DNA of 41,419 nt from Acidobacteriota bacterium (GCA_003223115.1 QHXW01000362.1:1-41419); one strand, 5' to 3'. Counted from the stretch's first letter, positions 7,897 to 16,680 are shown. Notes: generated from the letters alone by a model not told the origin. Translations and numbers: made by a program.

Positions 7897-9324
7897 TCAC
7901 TGCGGCAGGTTTCGCGCCTGGCTAACGGGCGCGCCCAACATTTGTCCGACATCGTAGAACTGAATGGTTCCATCGAACCGGCCGGCGGCGACAGTTTTGC
8001 CATCGGGCGAAAAACCGAGCGCCAGCACCCAATCAGGTTGATCGAATGTCTTGATCTCGCTCAGGTCGCCGGCTTTAAAAACTTTCATGGTCTTATCCGC
8101 GGCGCTCGAGACCAGCAGCTTGCCGTCCGGTGAATAAGCCAACTGCAATATGGCATCTTCGTGCGCGATCAGCGAATTGATCAGCGTGCCGCTCTTGGGG
8201 CCAAGCGACCATACGCGGATGGTCTTGTCGAGGCCGCCCGCCGCCACGTGCTGGCCAGAAGGATCGAGAGCGATCGCGTTCAGGCCGTCCTGTGGCTCGC
8301 TCAGCGTATAGAGCCGCGCGCCGGTCGCGACGTCCCAGACCTTCACGGTACGGTCCGCGGCGCCCGATACCAGTCGCTTGCCGTCGGGTGTGAAAGCCAG
8401 TGCGTAAACCGCGTCGATGTGGTCCTTAAACGTGCGGATCTCTTTTCCGGTATCCACGTCCCAGAGCTTGATCAGTTTGTCATAGCTCGAAGTGGCCACG
8501 CTTTTTCCGTCAGGTGAAAAGGCGACAGCGTAGATGCAGTCGTAATGACCTTTGATGGTCCGTTGATCCTTACGCGCATCGACATCCCAGATCTTGACCT
8601 CGCCCCAACGCGCGGGCAGGCCCCCGGCCGCCGCCAGATATTTTCCGTCGCGCGAAAAGGCAATCGCCCGGATGGCCTCAGCGTGACCCGGCAGTGTGGC
8701 TAGAGTTTTCCCAGTCGCCGGATCATCCAGCCTCACTTCTTTATAGGTGCCCAGCGCCAGGAGTTTTCCATCGGGACGGTAAGCCAGCGCGCCGATCTGG
8801 GATTTCATAGCCATCTGGGGTTTGATTTCCGGAATTGCGGGTTTGGCAAGACGCGCCGCGAGTTCCTTGGCTTCTTCCGCAGTGGGAGGCTGCGCGCCAG
8901 CGTCAATCCATTTCTGGATAATTTCGATTTCGCCCTCGGCCAGCGGCTTGCCGGTCAGCGGCATCGCGGGCGCGGCTTTCCCCGTGATCATCAGGTACAA
9001 ACGGCTCTCTTCACTTTTACCCGACACGAACACTTTGCCGTGATTGCCGCCTTTTTCCAGACCTTCGTATGTATCGAGGTCGAGGCTCCCCATGCGCACG
9101 TTTGCGGCATGACAGCCGGAGCAATTGGCCTGAAAAATCGGCGCTACATCCTTGGCGAACGACGACGCTTGCTGCGCCTGCGCGACGAACGGCAGAAGGA
9201 GCCCCAGGACAACCTGTAACGCAGGGCTCGAGCCGGCATTCATCAAAGCCCGCGGAAAATTGCAGACAGGCGAGCGCTCATCGCTTGCGTCCCGCCGTGT
9301 TACGTCAACTGTGTATGGTCGCAT
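7897..9324 (-). CDS. Cytochrome c domain-WD40 beta-propeller fusion protein
   Basis: Up to 475 residues. A hydrophobic leader (VVLGLLLPFVAQAQ) ends near residue 51. A class I cytochrome c domain follows, with heme site C68-S-G-C71-H72 (NCSGCHAAN) and distal MPLTG. From about residue 175 there are seven WD40 blades, each with a SPDGK-type turn and IWDV/LWDV/VWDV ends. This fusion is common in Planctomycetes and Acidobacteria beside DUF1549/DUF1553 proteins and suggests a periplasmic electron carrier with a docking platform. ATG 9324 overlaps the stop of the preceding gene (TGATG), which favours it; ATG 9243 would give a cleaner signal peptide. Neither has a strong ribosome site. Confidence 0.9.
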   Translation of the reverse strand: MRPYTVDVTRRDASDERSPVCNFPRALMNAGSSPALQVVLGLLLPFVAQAQQASSFAKDVAPIFQANCSGCHAANVRMGSLDLDTYEGLEKGGNHGKVFVSGKSEESRLYLMITGKAAPAMPLTGKPLAEGEIEIIQKWIDAGAQPPTAEEAKELAARLAKPAIPEIKPQMAMKSQIGALAYRPDGKLLALGTYKEVRLDDPATGKTLATLPGHAEAIRAIAFSRDGKYLAAAGGLPARWGEVKIWDVDARKDQRTIKGHYDCIYAVAFSPDGKSVATSSYDKLIKLWDVDTGKEIRTFKDHIDAVYALAFTPDGKRLVSGAADRTVKVWDVATGARLYTLSEPQDGLNAIALDPSGQHVAAGGLDKTIRVWSLGPKSGTLINSLIAHEDAILQLAYSPDGKLLVSSAADKTMKVFKAGDLSEIKTFDQPDWVLALGFSPDGKTVAAGRFDGTIQFYDVGQMLGAPVSQARNLPQ

Positions 9325-11768
9325 CAGTAATTAAATATGAACTCTTTGCTGGTCAGCAGCGCCCACATCGCATCCTCGAGAGCTTCGCGACGGGTTTCGC
9401 GCTGCGCTTCGAGCGATCCTGTGGCGGTACGGGCCTTCTTCAAAGCGTCCAGCAGCGGTTGCTTCTCGGCCTCGCTCGGATACCGGCTGTACGCCGAAAG
9501 AAACAGATGCTCGATCATCTTTGAATCTGACAGACCGAGTTTCAATGCTAGCGCCGGGTAAGCGTCCGGAGCCATCAGTTTTCTATTTAGCGTCTCGCCG
9601 TTAATCACATGCAGCGCCTGAGCAATACTGGGAGCGCTCGATCGTTCCCCGGCATCGCAAAGAATGCGCGCGGGCCGGCCGAACGACGCCAAGAACTCCG
9701 ATTTCACCTGCGTATCCGGCAATTGCAGCGCTCGCGTTCCGGCCGGGTAACCACCGAATTGCGTGGGCACTCCCGTCACCTGCGACATGGCGTCCAGCAA
9801 AACTTCAGCCGGCAGCCGTTTCACGATGTACTTTGAATAGTACTTGCCGTCATTCTGGTTGGTCGAATTAGCGTTTGCCGACAGTTGATAAGCCGCTGAA
9901 TTCATGATGGTGCGGATCAGGTACTTCACATCGAAGTGATGATCCACGAAATCCTTGCACAGCGCGGCAAGCAATTCTTCGTTGGAAGTCGGATTCGTGG
10001 CCCGCAGGTCGTCGACTGGGTCCACAATGCCCCGGCCCATGAAATTGGCCCATACGCGGTTCACCAATGCGCGCTGGAAATAGATGTTGTCAGGGCTGGT
10101 AAGCCATTTGGCAAACGGCAGCCGGCGATCGATACTTGAATCGAGCGGAATCGATTTGCCATCGAGCGGTGTTGGCGGCAAGGGCTTCAGCAACCGCGGA
10201 TGGTTGATGTTGCCCGACATTTTGGCGAACACCACGATGTCGCCCGCCTCCGCGCCTTCTTTTTCGCCGATGCGCGCGAACAGGTTGGCAAATTCGTAAT
10301 ACTGCTTTTGCGTCCACTTCTCGAGCGGATGATTGTGACACCGCGCGCAGGTGAGGCGCTGCCCCATAAAGGCCTGCGTGGCGTTTTCGGCGATGTCGAT
10401 CGGGTCCTTATGGATGACGTAATAGTTCAACGCGCCGTTCTGCCGCGTGTTGCCGGCCGACGTATAAATGTCGCGTGCGAACTGGTCCCAGGGCTTGTCC
10501 TGTTTCACGCTGTCGCGGATCCAGTCGTAGAACGACCACATGGCCGTGCGCGGCAATTTGCGTGTGGAAACCAGCAGCAAATCGGACCATTTGTACGCCC
10601 AGTAATCGACGAACTCGTCCCGCGCTAAAAGCGAATCGATCACTTTTTCGCGTTTGTTAGCGGATTTGTCCGCAAGAAAATCTTCTACCTCTTCGGAATT
10701 AGGAAGAATACCGGCGGCGTCCAAATAGGCTCGCCGGATGAAGGTGGAATCGTCGGCTACGGGCGACGGTGCCAGATTCAAAGTCTTCCATTTGGCCAGG
10801 ATCAGATCGTCAACGTAATTGTGGCGTGGAAACTTATCGTAAACCGCGGCGTCCACCTTATTGGGATATGGAACGCTCACGCGCGCATACAACACGCGGC
10901 TGGAATACCAAAGCGTGATAGCGGCCTGGCCTTCGCCGTTCATTTTCACGTGGCCCAGATCATCGACCGATGCCACTCCCTCATCGCTCGAACTGAATTT
11001 CACCCAGCGGGTTACGTCACGGTACTGGCCGTCGGAATACTTGGCCTGGACCACCAGTTGCTGCTCGGCGCCGGGAGCCAGACGCGCCGCCGCGGGAAAA
11101 ACTTCCAGTCCGGCCACTTGCAAATCGGTGTCGCGTGGGCGCGGCGTTCCCTCGGCGATCCAACCTGAAAGAATCTTGTACTCGAGCGAGTCGGTGCCGA
11201 AACGCCGCCCGCCACCGTGGGGCACGGCCATGGTCGGTTTCAACAGCATCAGGCTGTGCGCCGGTTCCATGGGGTCGACGCGGCGGCCAATCGCCTGGCG
11301 CGTTAGCGTGTCGTAGTCCAGGTCGGGATCGTAGCCACGCAGCGTCATCTTGAAACCGCTCTTGCCGGACAATGCGCCGTGACACGCACCCTGGTTGCAG
11401 CCGACCTTCGTCATCACCGGCATCACGTCGTTCCGAAAGCTCCAGGTGTATGGCGTCTGCGAGTTCTTTACGCGCACCGTCACAGTGGCCGTTTGAGCTT
11501 TGGCAGTTGCCGTGATCGTCGCCTGGCCGTCGCCGATGGGGCGCACTTCGCCATTGGCATCCACGATAGCGACCTTTGGGTTCGATGAACTCCACTGCGC
11601 CTGGCGCGTCCAGTCTTCCTGGTGATCGCCGACGGTGGCTTCAGCTAGCAAATCCTGGCGGGATTCGGGACCATTGAGATCGATGCTGTTGGGCAGAATA
11701 GCGAGCGCTTCACCGTACACCGAAAGCGCGGTTACCAGGAACCCAAAAATGACCTGCCGTAGCTTCAT
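9324..11768 (-). CDS. DUF1549/DUF1553 cytochrome-like protein with Ig-like (BIG2) domains
   Basis: An 814-residue exported protein (signal peptide VIFGFLVTALSVYGEALA). Order: BIG2 Ig-like domain (about 25-100), a heme-like site C124-x4-C129-H130 (VGCNQGACHGA) that is not the canonical CxxCH, a second BIG2-like domain (about 220-300), DUF1549, a canonical heme motif C474-A-R-C477-H478 (CARCHNHPLEKW), and DUF1553 to the C terminus (RALVNRVWANFMGRG, ILCDAGERSS). Such proteins are typical of Planctomycetes, Verrucomicrobia and Solibacter-type acidobacteria, are almost always adjacent to DUF1501, and are suspected to act in extracellular redox reactions on organic matter. Its ATG overlaps the DUF2283 stop (ATGA). 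The enzymatic reaction is unknown. Confidence 0.92.
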   Translation of the reverse strand: MKLRQVIFGFLVTALSVYGEALAILPNSIDLNGPESRQDLLAEATVGDHQEDWTRQAQWSSSNPKVAIVDANGEVRPIGDGQATITATAKAQTATVTVRVKNSQTPYTWSFRNDVMPVMTKVGCNQGACHGALSGKSGFKMTLRGYDPDLDYDTLTRQAIGRRVDPMEPAHSLMLLKPTMAVPHGGGRRFGTDSLEYKILSGWIAEGTPRPRDTDLQVAGLEVFPAAARLAPGAEQQLVVQAKYSDGQYRDVTRWVKFSSSDEGVASVDDLGHVKMNGEGQAAITLWYSSRVLYARVSVPYPNKVDAAVYDKFPRHNYVDDLILAKWKTLNLAPSPVADDSTFIRRAYLDAAGILPNSEEVEDFLADKSANKREKVIDSLLARDEFVDYWAYKWSDLLLVSTRKLPRTAMWSFYDWIRDSVKQDKPWDQFARDIYTSAGNTRQNGALNYYVIHKDPIDIAENATQAFMGQRLTCARCHNHPLEKWTQKQYYEFANLFARIGEKEGAEAGDIVVFAKMSGNINHPRLLKPLPPTPLDGKSIPLDSSIDRRLPFAKWLTSPDNIYFQRALVNRVWANFMGRGIVDPVDDLRATNPTSNEELLAALCKDFVDHHFDVKYLIRTIMNSAAYQLSANANSTNQNDGKYYSKYIVKRLPAEVLLDAMSQVTGVPTQFGGYPAGTRALQLPDTQVKSEFLASFGRPARILCDAGERSSAPSIAQALHVINGETLNRKLMAPDAYPALALKLGLSDSKMIEHLFLSAYSRYPSEAEKQPLLDALKKARTATGSLEAQRETRREALEDAMWALLTSKEFIFNY

Positions 11769-12016
11769 CGCTTATCTCCCAAGACCGCGTGTGTCGAGGG
11801 CCACTCCGCTTTGTTGAGGACTTCTGCAGGCAGGATTGACCTGGCTCCCAGCACCTCGATCCGCAGCAAACGTCCCGATTCATCGAAGTCCAGATTGAAT
11901 ACGCCTTTTCCCCCGCCCGGTTCGCAGGGATGTGTTTCACGCACTGCCCCGGCGCCGATGTGATCGATAACGTAAATATAGGCGGCGTCTACTGACGCAT
12001 CATATGTCATCCTCAT
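11765..12016 (-). CDS. DUF2283 domain protein, possible antitoxin partner of DUF4258
   Basis: An 83-residue protein. YDASVDAAYIYV followed by GVFNLDFDESGRLLRIEVLGA is the DUF2283 signature (a small beta-rich domain, usual length 70-90). DUF2283 genes commonly lie directly beside DUF4258 or other RelE-like genes in toxin-antitoxin-like arrangements. Here its ATG overlaps the DUF4258 stop (ATGA) and its own stop overlaps the DUF1553 start (ATGA), so all three are translationally coupled. The C-terminal ~20 residues beyond the domain (KAEWPSTHAVLGDKR) are not family-typical. Antitoxin function is inferred from context only. Confidence 0.8.
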   Translation of the reverse strand: MRMTYDASVDAAYIYVIDHIGAGAVRETHPCEPGGGKGVFNLDFDESGRLLRIEVLGARSILPAEVLNKAEWPSTHAVLGDKR

Positions 12017-12258
12017 ACGATTTTCTTCCTGAGACCTTCGATATGTTGCTCACTTACACAAAGAATGACGGTGGTCACCGTATCGCCGGCAACGCTCACA
12101 ATAACTCTCCTTTGATCGTCATAGTAGCCTTGCTTTTGGGATCCGCCGTGGACGTAACGGAATGGAATCGCATTTTCAAGTATCTGTAGAGCTAACTCTC
12201 TACTCACTCCTCGCTCTTGCATGCGCAGCAGCGAATGGCCGGAAAAACGGATTTTCAA
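12013..12258 (-). CDS. DUF4258 domain protein, possible RelE-like toxin
   Basis: An 81-residue protein. SGHSLLRMQERGVSRE is the N-terminal DUF4258 signature, followed by YDDQRRVIVSVAGDTVTTVIL, a beta-hairpin core like that of RelE/BECR-fold nucleases. The start codon is TTG at 12258: no ATG or GTG is available before the conserved FSGHSLLRM segment. The gene sits 24 bases after the DUF1501 stop and overlaps DUF2283 by 4 bases. A purine-rich AGGGTGG lies about 19 bases upstream, too far for strong initiation, which with TTG suggests low expression. A toxin role is suggested by fold and pairing, not shown. Confidence 0.78.
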   Translation of the reverse strand: MKIRFSGHSLLRMQERGVSRELALQILENAIPFRYVHGGSQKQGYYDDQRRVIVSVAGDTVTTVILCVSEQHIEGLRKKIV

Positions 12259-12282
12259 TGCCGATTTAGTTCGATAACCACC

Positions 12283-13659
12283 CTACACGAATAGCTCTTT
12301 AATGGGCTCGGTTCCGCGCTCCACCAGCGGAATCGGGCGCCCCTGGGCCCCCGGAAGTTCGAGGCCGGTGGAAATACCCAGGCCGTGATAGATGGTCGCG
12401 GCGATCTCACCAGGAGTAGTAGGCCGGTCCTTCGGAGCACCACCGATGTCATCGGAGGCCCCCACCACCTGTCCGCCCTTGAGCGGACCCCCTCCCATAA
12501 TGACGGTCCAGCACTGCGGCCAGTGGTCGCGACCGCCGGCAGGATTGATTTTAGGCGTGCGGCCAAACTCGCCCATGGCCAGCACCATGGTGTTGGAGAG
12601 CAAACGCCTGTCCTGCAGATCTTCCAAAAGTGAACTGAATGCGTTGTCGAACATCGGTCCGACCAGATCGCGGTAGCAACTAATGGGGCTGAATGGCTTC
12701 GATCCGTGTATGTCCCAGGTGATCTCGTCGAACACAGTTTCAAACATGTTCACCGTTACGAATCGGACTCCAGCCTCGATCAGGCGCCGTGCCAGCAGGC
12801 AGCTTTGACCGAACCGGTTCAAGCCGTATTTCTGGCGCACGGCCTCTGGTTCCTTAGCCAGTTCGAATGCCTCGCGCGCTTTTTGCGAGGACATCAGCGT
12901 GTAAGCCTGATGGAAGGTCGCATCCAGCAGCCGCGCATCCTGCGATGTCTCGAATTTACTGACCGAGCGGTCGATCATCTCGCGCCAATTCCGCCGGCGG
13001 TCAACCCGCAGGGCCGTCAGATAATCGGGCGGCAACATGTCCGGCACCTTGAAATTGGGATCGGAGGGATCGGCATTCAACACGAACGGGTCGTACATTT
13101 TTCCCAAGAAGCCGGCAGTCTGGCCATGGGGCATATTGCCGCCCGTGTTTCCGATAGGGTGCGGCATCAGGACGTGCGGCGGTACGTCGCCCTTGGGTCC
13201 CTTGATATTGCCCAGAACGCAGCCGTAATGCGGATATTCGATGCCGCCTTGGAACAGCCGCCCGGTCTGCATCATCTGGTGGCCGGTGTCGTGTACGGCG
13301 GCGGCGGTATGGTACACGCTGCGGATCAGCGCATATTTGTCGGCGTGCTTGGCCATCCGCGGGAAATTTTCCGAGATTTCGATCCCACTGACGTTGGTTT
13401 TGATCGGCTTGTAAGGGCCGTGGATTTCCGCCGGCGCATGGGGCTTCATGTCCCAGGTGTCGAGTTGAGACGGACCGCCCACCAGCATGAGCATGATGCA
13501 GTTAATATCTTTTGAGTTATCGACGGCGCCGAGGGCCTTGAGATCGAACAGTTGAGTCAGCCCCAACCCCAGCATCGAGAGCGAGCCGGCGTGCAGGAAA
13601 TCTCGCCGCCTCCAGCCATCACAGAATTTAACCGGCTTGTCGGCATCAAGGCGAAACAT
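12283..13659 (-). CDS. DUF1501 family Tat-exported protein
   Basis: A 458-residue protein of full family length. The N terminus carries a twin-arginine signal (RRRDFLHAGS, residues 17-26) followed by a hydrophobic stretch, so it is exported folded. Family landmarks: LVGGPSQLDTWDMKP, HDTGHQMMQTGR, ETVFDEITWD, MGEFGRTP and GRDHWPQCWTVIMGGG. DUF1501 proteins are distant alkaline-phosphatase/sulfatase-fold proteins of unknown activity found beside DUF1549/DUF1553. It is the first gene of the eight-gene minus-strand operon; AGGAG lies 9 bases before the ATG. Upstream, TAAAAT with a weak TTGCGG 18 bases before it is a possible promoter. In this operon the usual neighbour DUF1553 is displaced by the DUF4258-DUF2283 pair. 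Confidence 0.93.
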   Translation of the reverse strand: MFRLDADKPVKFCDGWRRRDFLHAGSLSMLGLGLTQLFDLKALGAVDNSKDINCIMLMLVGGPSQLDTWDMKPHAPAEIHGPYKPIKTNVSGIEISENFPRMAKHADKYALIRSVYHTAAAVHDTGHQMMQTGRLFQGGIEYPHYGCVLGNIKGPKGDVPPHVLMPHPIGNTGGNMPHGQTAGFLGKMYDPFVLNADPSDPNFKVPDMLPPDYLTALRVDRRRNWREMIDRSVSKFETSQDARLLDATFHQAYTLMSSQKAREAFELAKEPEAVRQKYGLNRFGQSCLLARRLIEAGVRFVTVNMFETVFDEITWDIHGSKPFSPISCYRDLVGPMFDNAFSSLLEDLQDRRLLSNTMVLAMGEFGRTPKINPAGGRDHWPQCWTVIMGGGPLKGGQVVGASDDIGGAPKDRPTTPGEIAATIYHGLGISTGLELPGAQGRPIPLVERGTEPIKELFV

Positions 13660-13927
13660 AGGGAGTGGCTCCTTTAAGGATTGTAAATAGATTTTATGCC
13701 ATTCCGGGGTGTTACCGCAATCCCATCACAGGGCTCATATTAGGTTGTGCGGAACCGGCCTCGCGGCAAGCTAACATTTTGAAATTGAAATGATTTGCGG
13801 CTTTTTTCGCCAGGCAAGAGTAAAGCACCACTTGTCAGAATCTGAACCAATCGCTGCATGTGCGGGACATACCGTGGGCCGGCGATTTTTCTGGGTCACT
13901 ACTCCTCACGGCCGTCGTAGAACCATC

Positions 13928-14104
13928 ATGTTAGACTGGCCCTCGGTGTCTGAACCAGACAACGAGATCCCCAAAGCAGATTTCTACTGCCCCAAGTGCC
14001 AGGTACCGGTCAGCGATCCGCTGGTTTGCGGCGATTGCAGTGCCTTGATCTGCCGCCGCTGCGGAACACCGTTAGAGCGAATCGACGATCTAGGAATCGG
14101 TTAG
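13928..14104 (+). CDS. Small zinc-ribbon protein
   Basis: A 58-residue protein from ATG 13928 (MLDWPSVSEPDNE). Three CxxC pairs, in CPKCQVP, CGDCSAL and CRRCGTP, make a compact zinc ribbon or double zinc knuckle. The frame stays open to 13790, but the upstream part is Arg/His-rich and unlike a conserved protein, so the later ATG is preferred. It lies divergent to the DUF1501 operon and convergent with the phosphomannose isomerase gene (29 bases between stops). From memory, very similar tiny proteins occur in other acidobacteria. Function is unknown; zinc binding is predicted from the cysteines. Confidence 0.65.
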   Translation: MLDWPSVSEPDNEIPKADFYCPKCQVPVSDPLVCGDCSALICRRCGTPLERIDDLGIG

Positions 14105-14133
14105 CGGAGAAACGTACACGTTTCTGAGAAGCC

Positions 14134-14940
14134 TCAGATCTTCGAGACTTCCGCCGGCCCCGTCACTGCAAGCACACGAACAGGAGAGTCCGGGTAAATC
14201 TGGTGAGCGAAGCTCTGCGCCGGAATGAGCCATACTTCGCCCTGCCGGAATGAGGCATCATCCAATGCGCCGTGGCCTTGAAGAAAGACAAGAAGCTGAA
14301 ACCGGTTCACGTGCGCTTTTTGTTCCACCTTCTCTTCCGCGTCGATCAGCTCTGTCTCAAAATACTCGCAGCCCGCCAGCAATTGCCGTGTGGCTGAGCG
14401 CCGGACCGGTTGGCTCAATCCGCATTGCGCTCCGAGATCCGCAATCGCAATACCCTGCTCCAGGTGTAATTCCCGCGGTCTGCCGTAATCGTATAGCCGG
14501 TAAGTAATATCCGAGTTCTGCTGGATTTCGCACAGTGCAATCCCCGCTCCAATAGCGTGGACCGTGCCTGCCGGAGCGAAGTACGTCTCACCGGGCTTCA
14601 CCGGAAACCAGCGCAGCAATGATTCGATTTCGCCTGATTGTGCCGCTTCGCGCATTCGCTCCCGCGACGACGGCTCGCGAAATCCCAGAGCGATCTGCGC
14701 CCCGGGCTCCGCGCGCAGGATGTACCACATTTCCGTTTTTCCCCGCGCGCCGGCCGGATGCACTTGCACCGAAAGTTTGGCGGAGGTAAACAAAAACTTC
14801 ACGAGAACCGGAATGGCGCTGTCGGCGGTGAACCACACTTCGCCGATCTTCCTGTCCGATCGTGGAAACCAGGGCTCCAGATTTGTAGAGCCCCAGATTT
14901 TTTCGTGCAGTGTCGCTTTGAGCCGTTCCGGTCGCGTCAA
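14134..14940 (-). CDS. Class I mannose-6-phosphate isomerase (short form)
   Basis: A 268-residue cupin-type enzyme interconverting mannose 6-phosphate and fructose 6-phosphate with zinc. Ligands visible: Q59 and H61 (SVQVHPA), E70 (KTEMWYIL) and H128 (AGTVHAIGAG). The N-terminal LHEKIWGS and the YRLYDYGRPRELH segment are class I landmarks of the shorter bacterial form. The start is TTG at 14940, which overlaps the TGA of the upstream aminotransferase gene, so it is translationally coupled; there is no in-frame ATG before the conserved block. It could supply mannose precursors to the glycan clusters nearby. Confidence 0.9.
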   Translation of the reverse strand: MTRPERLKATLHEKIWGSTNLEPWFPRSDRKIGEVWFTADSAIPVLVKFLFTSAKLSVQVHPAGARGKTEMWYILRAEPGAQIALGFREPSSRERMREAAQSGEIESLLRWFPVKPGETYFAPAGTVHAIGAGIALCEIQQNSDITYRLYDYGRPRELHLEQGIAIADLGAQCGLSQPVRRSATRQLLAGCEYFETELIDAEEKVEQKAHVNRFQLLVFLQGHGALDDASFRQGEVWLIPAQSFAHQIYPDSPVRVLAVTGPAEVSKI

Positions 14941-16130
14941 GCCAGTTCCGCAATGAAACGATGGATCCGGTCGAGACCGCGCTCGAGTTCACGCATAGAT
15001 GTGGCGTACGAGATGCGGATGTGACGATCGGTACCGAACGCTTCACCCGGCACTACCGCCACGTGCGCTTCCGAAAGAAGTTTTTCTGAAAATTCAAGCG
15101 TGTTGTGAATACCCCCACGGCCCAGCGCCTCACCGATATTGGGATACGCGTAGAAAGCGCCTTTGGGCTCCGCGCAGGTTACACGCGGAATTGCGCGAAG
15201 GCGCTGGATCACAAAATCGCGCCGCTTGCGGTATTCCGCCAGCATGGTTTGCACTGACTCTTGCGGCCCGCGTAGCGCCTCGACCCCGGCTTTCTGCGAA
15301 ATGGACGTCGGATTCGAAGTCGAGTGGCTTTGCAGCTTCAGCATGGCTTGCGCCACAGGCTGCGAAACCAGCCCAAATCCCACGCGCCAACCCGTCATGG
15401 CGTACGTCTTCGAGAGCGTGCCCGCCACCAATACCGTTTCCTTGGCTCCGGCGAGCGACGCAATGGAAAACGGTTGGCCTTCGTACAGGAAATGGCAGTA
15501 GCACTCGTCGGTGAGCAAATAAATACCGCGCCGTGAGGTGAGCCGGTAAATCTTTTCGAATTCCTCGCAATCGAGCACCGCGCCGCTAGGATTTGAAGGC
15601 GAGTTGATGAGAATCATCCTGGTCTTTGCCGTCAGGTGCGGCTCCACCATATCGGCCGTCAATCGGAATCCCTTGGCTTCGTCCGTGTCCACGAAAACGC
15701 ATTTGCCGCCCGCATAATTCACGACATCTTTATAAGTGACCCAGTAGGGCACCGGGATCACCACCTCGTCGCCTGGGTTCACCAGCGCCTGCGTGAGATT
15801 GAAAATCACATGTTTGCCGCCCACGCTGATGATGCACTCGGGTGGTTTGTAATTCGTGCCGAAATCTTTGGCATGACGCTCGCACACGGCTTGCTTCAGC
15901 TCGAGCGTTCCGCCCGCGCCCGTGTACTTGGTGAAATTCTGCTCGATTGCGCGCACGGCGGCCTTCTTGATATTCTCCGGCGTCGGAAAATCGGGCTCGC
16001 CGGCGCCGAAATCCACTACGTCCACGCCCGCGGAGCGCAGCTTTTCCGCTTCGGCAGATACCTTCATCGTAGAAGACACGCTGATCAAAGAGATGCGATC
16101 TGCTATTTCGGTTTTGAGTTCTGCTGGCAT
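14937..16130 (-). CDS. Pyridoxal-phosphate-dependent aminotransferase (aspartate aminotransferase-like, class I)
   Basis: A 397-residue fold-type I aminotransferase. The Schiff-base lysine is K241 (GTLSKTYAMTGWRVG), with N180 (INSPSNPSG), D208 (LLTDECY), the FGAGEPDFPTP N-terminal segment and a late Arg in RISYATS that binds the substrate carboxylate. The sequence fits the bacterial Ib-gamma aspartate/prephenate aminotransferases, though the exact amino donor cannot be read off. It ends inside the isomerase start (4-base overlap) and starts 22 bases after coaD, so the three genes form one minus-strand unit. Confidence 0.93.
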   Translation of the reverse strand: MPAELKTEIADRISLISVSSTMKVSAEAEKLRSAGVDVVDFGAGEPDFPTPENIKKAAVRAIEQNFTKYTGAGGTLELKQAVCERHAKDFGTNYKPPECIISVGGKHVIFNLTQALVNPGDEVVIPVPYWVTYKDVVNYAGGKCVFVDTDEAKGFRLTADMVEPHLTAKTRMILINSPSNPSGAVLDCEEFEKIYRLTSRRGIYLLTDECYCHFLYEGQPFSIASLAGAKETVLVAGTLSKTYAMTGWRVGFGLVSQPVAQAMLKLQSHSTSNPTSISQKAGVEALRGPQESVQTMLAEYRKRRDFVIQRLRAIPRVTCAEPKGAFYAYPNIGEALGRGGIHNTLEFSEKLLSEAHVAVVPGEAFGTDRHIRISYATSMRELERGLDRIHRFIAELA

Positions 16131-16152
16131 TGTTTTTCTGATACGTCCTGTT

Positions 16153-16680
16153 CTATTTCGAATGCACCCGGCTGCCTGCGCCGGCTGCGTTGAACCGTTT
16201 GCGAAGCCGCACCTCTACGGACGGCGGCACGAGTCCCGAGATATTTCCCCCGAGGCCAATGACTTCTTTCACCAAACGCGAGCTGATGAATGAATACGCC
16301 TCGCCCGACATCATGCACACTGTCTCGATCTCGGGCCGCAGACGGCGGTTCATCAGCGCCATTTGCAATTCTTTCTCGTAATCCGAAATGGCGCGGATAC
16401 CGCGCAGCAGCACCGTCGCCCCGCGTTCAGCGGCGTAATCCACCAGTAGCCCAGCGAAGTGATCCACTTCCACGTTGGGATAGACGGCCACTACCTCGCG
16501 TAACATCTCCAAGCGTTCTTCCACGCTAAACAGCGGCTCTTTCTTGTCGTTGCGCAGGATGGAAACGATCAGCCGGTGGAAAAGTTTCGAGCCGCGCTCA
16601 ATCAGATCCAGGTGCCCATTGGTGATGGGATCGAATGAGCCAGGATAGATGGCGATGACAGTCGCGGGCTTCAATACCAA
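16153..16680 (-). CDS. coaD: Pantetheine-phosphate adenylyltransferase
   Basis: A 175-residue nucleotidyltransferase that makes dephospho-CoA from 4'-phosphopantetheine and ATP, the penultimate step of CoA synthesis. Landmarks: PGSFDPITNGH (the HxGH-like ATP site with H23), LLVDYAAERGATVLLRGIRAISD (parts LLRGIRAISDYE), and FISSRLVKE near the C terminus. There is no in-frame ATG before PGSFDP. TTG at 16680 is 6 bases after GAGGG, so it is taken as the start; a second TTG two codons in is possible. First gene of the coaD-aminotransferase-isomerase unit. Upstream (16681-16927) I see only G+C-rich non-coding sequence. Confidence 0.96.
   Translation of the reverse strand: MVLKPATVIAIYPGSFDPITNGHLDLIERGSKLFHRLIVSILRNDKKEPLFSVEERLEMLREVVAVYPNVEVDHFAGLLVDYAAERGATVLLRGIRAISDYEKELQMALMNRRLRPEIETVCMMSGEAYSFISSRLVKEVIGLGGNISGLVPPSVEVRLRKRFNAAGAGSRVHSK

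Noticed and set aside
7886-8003. 39-residue N-terminal extension of the PPC protein
   Set aside because: It lies within the WD40 gene and would bury a clear signal peptide; the ATG at 7886 has a GAGG site.
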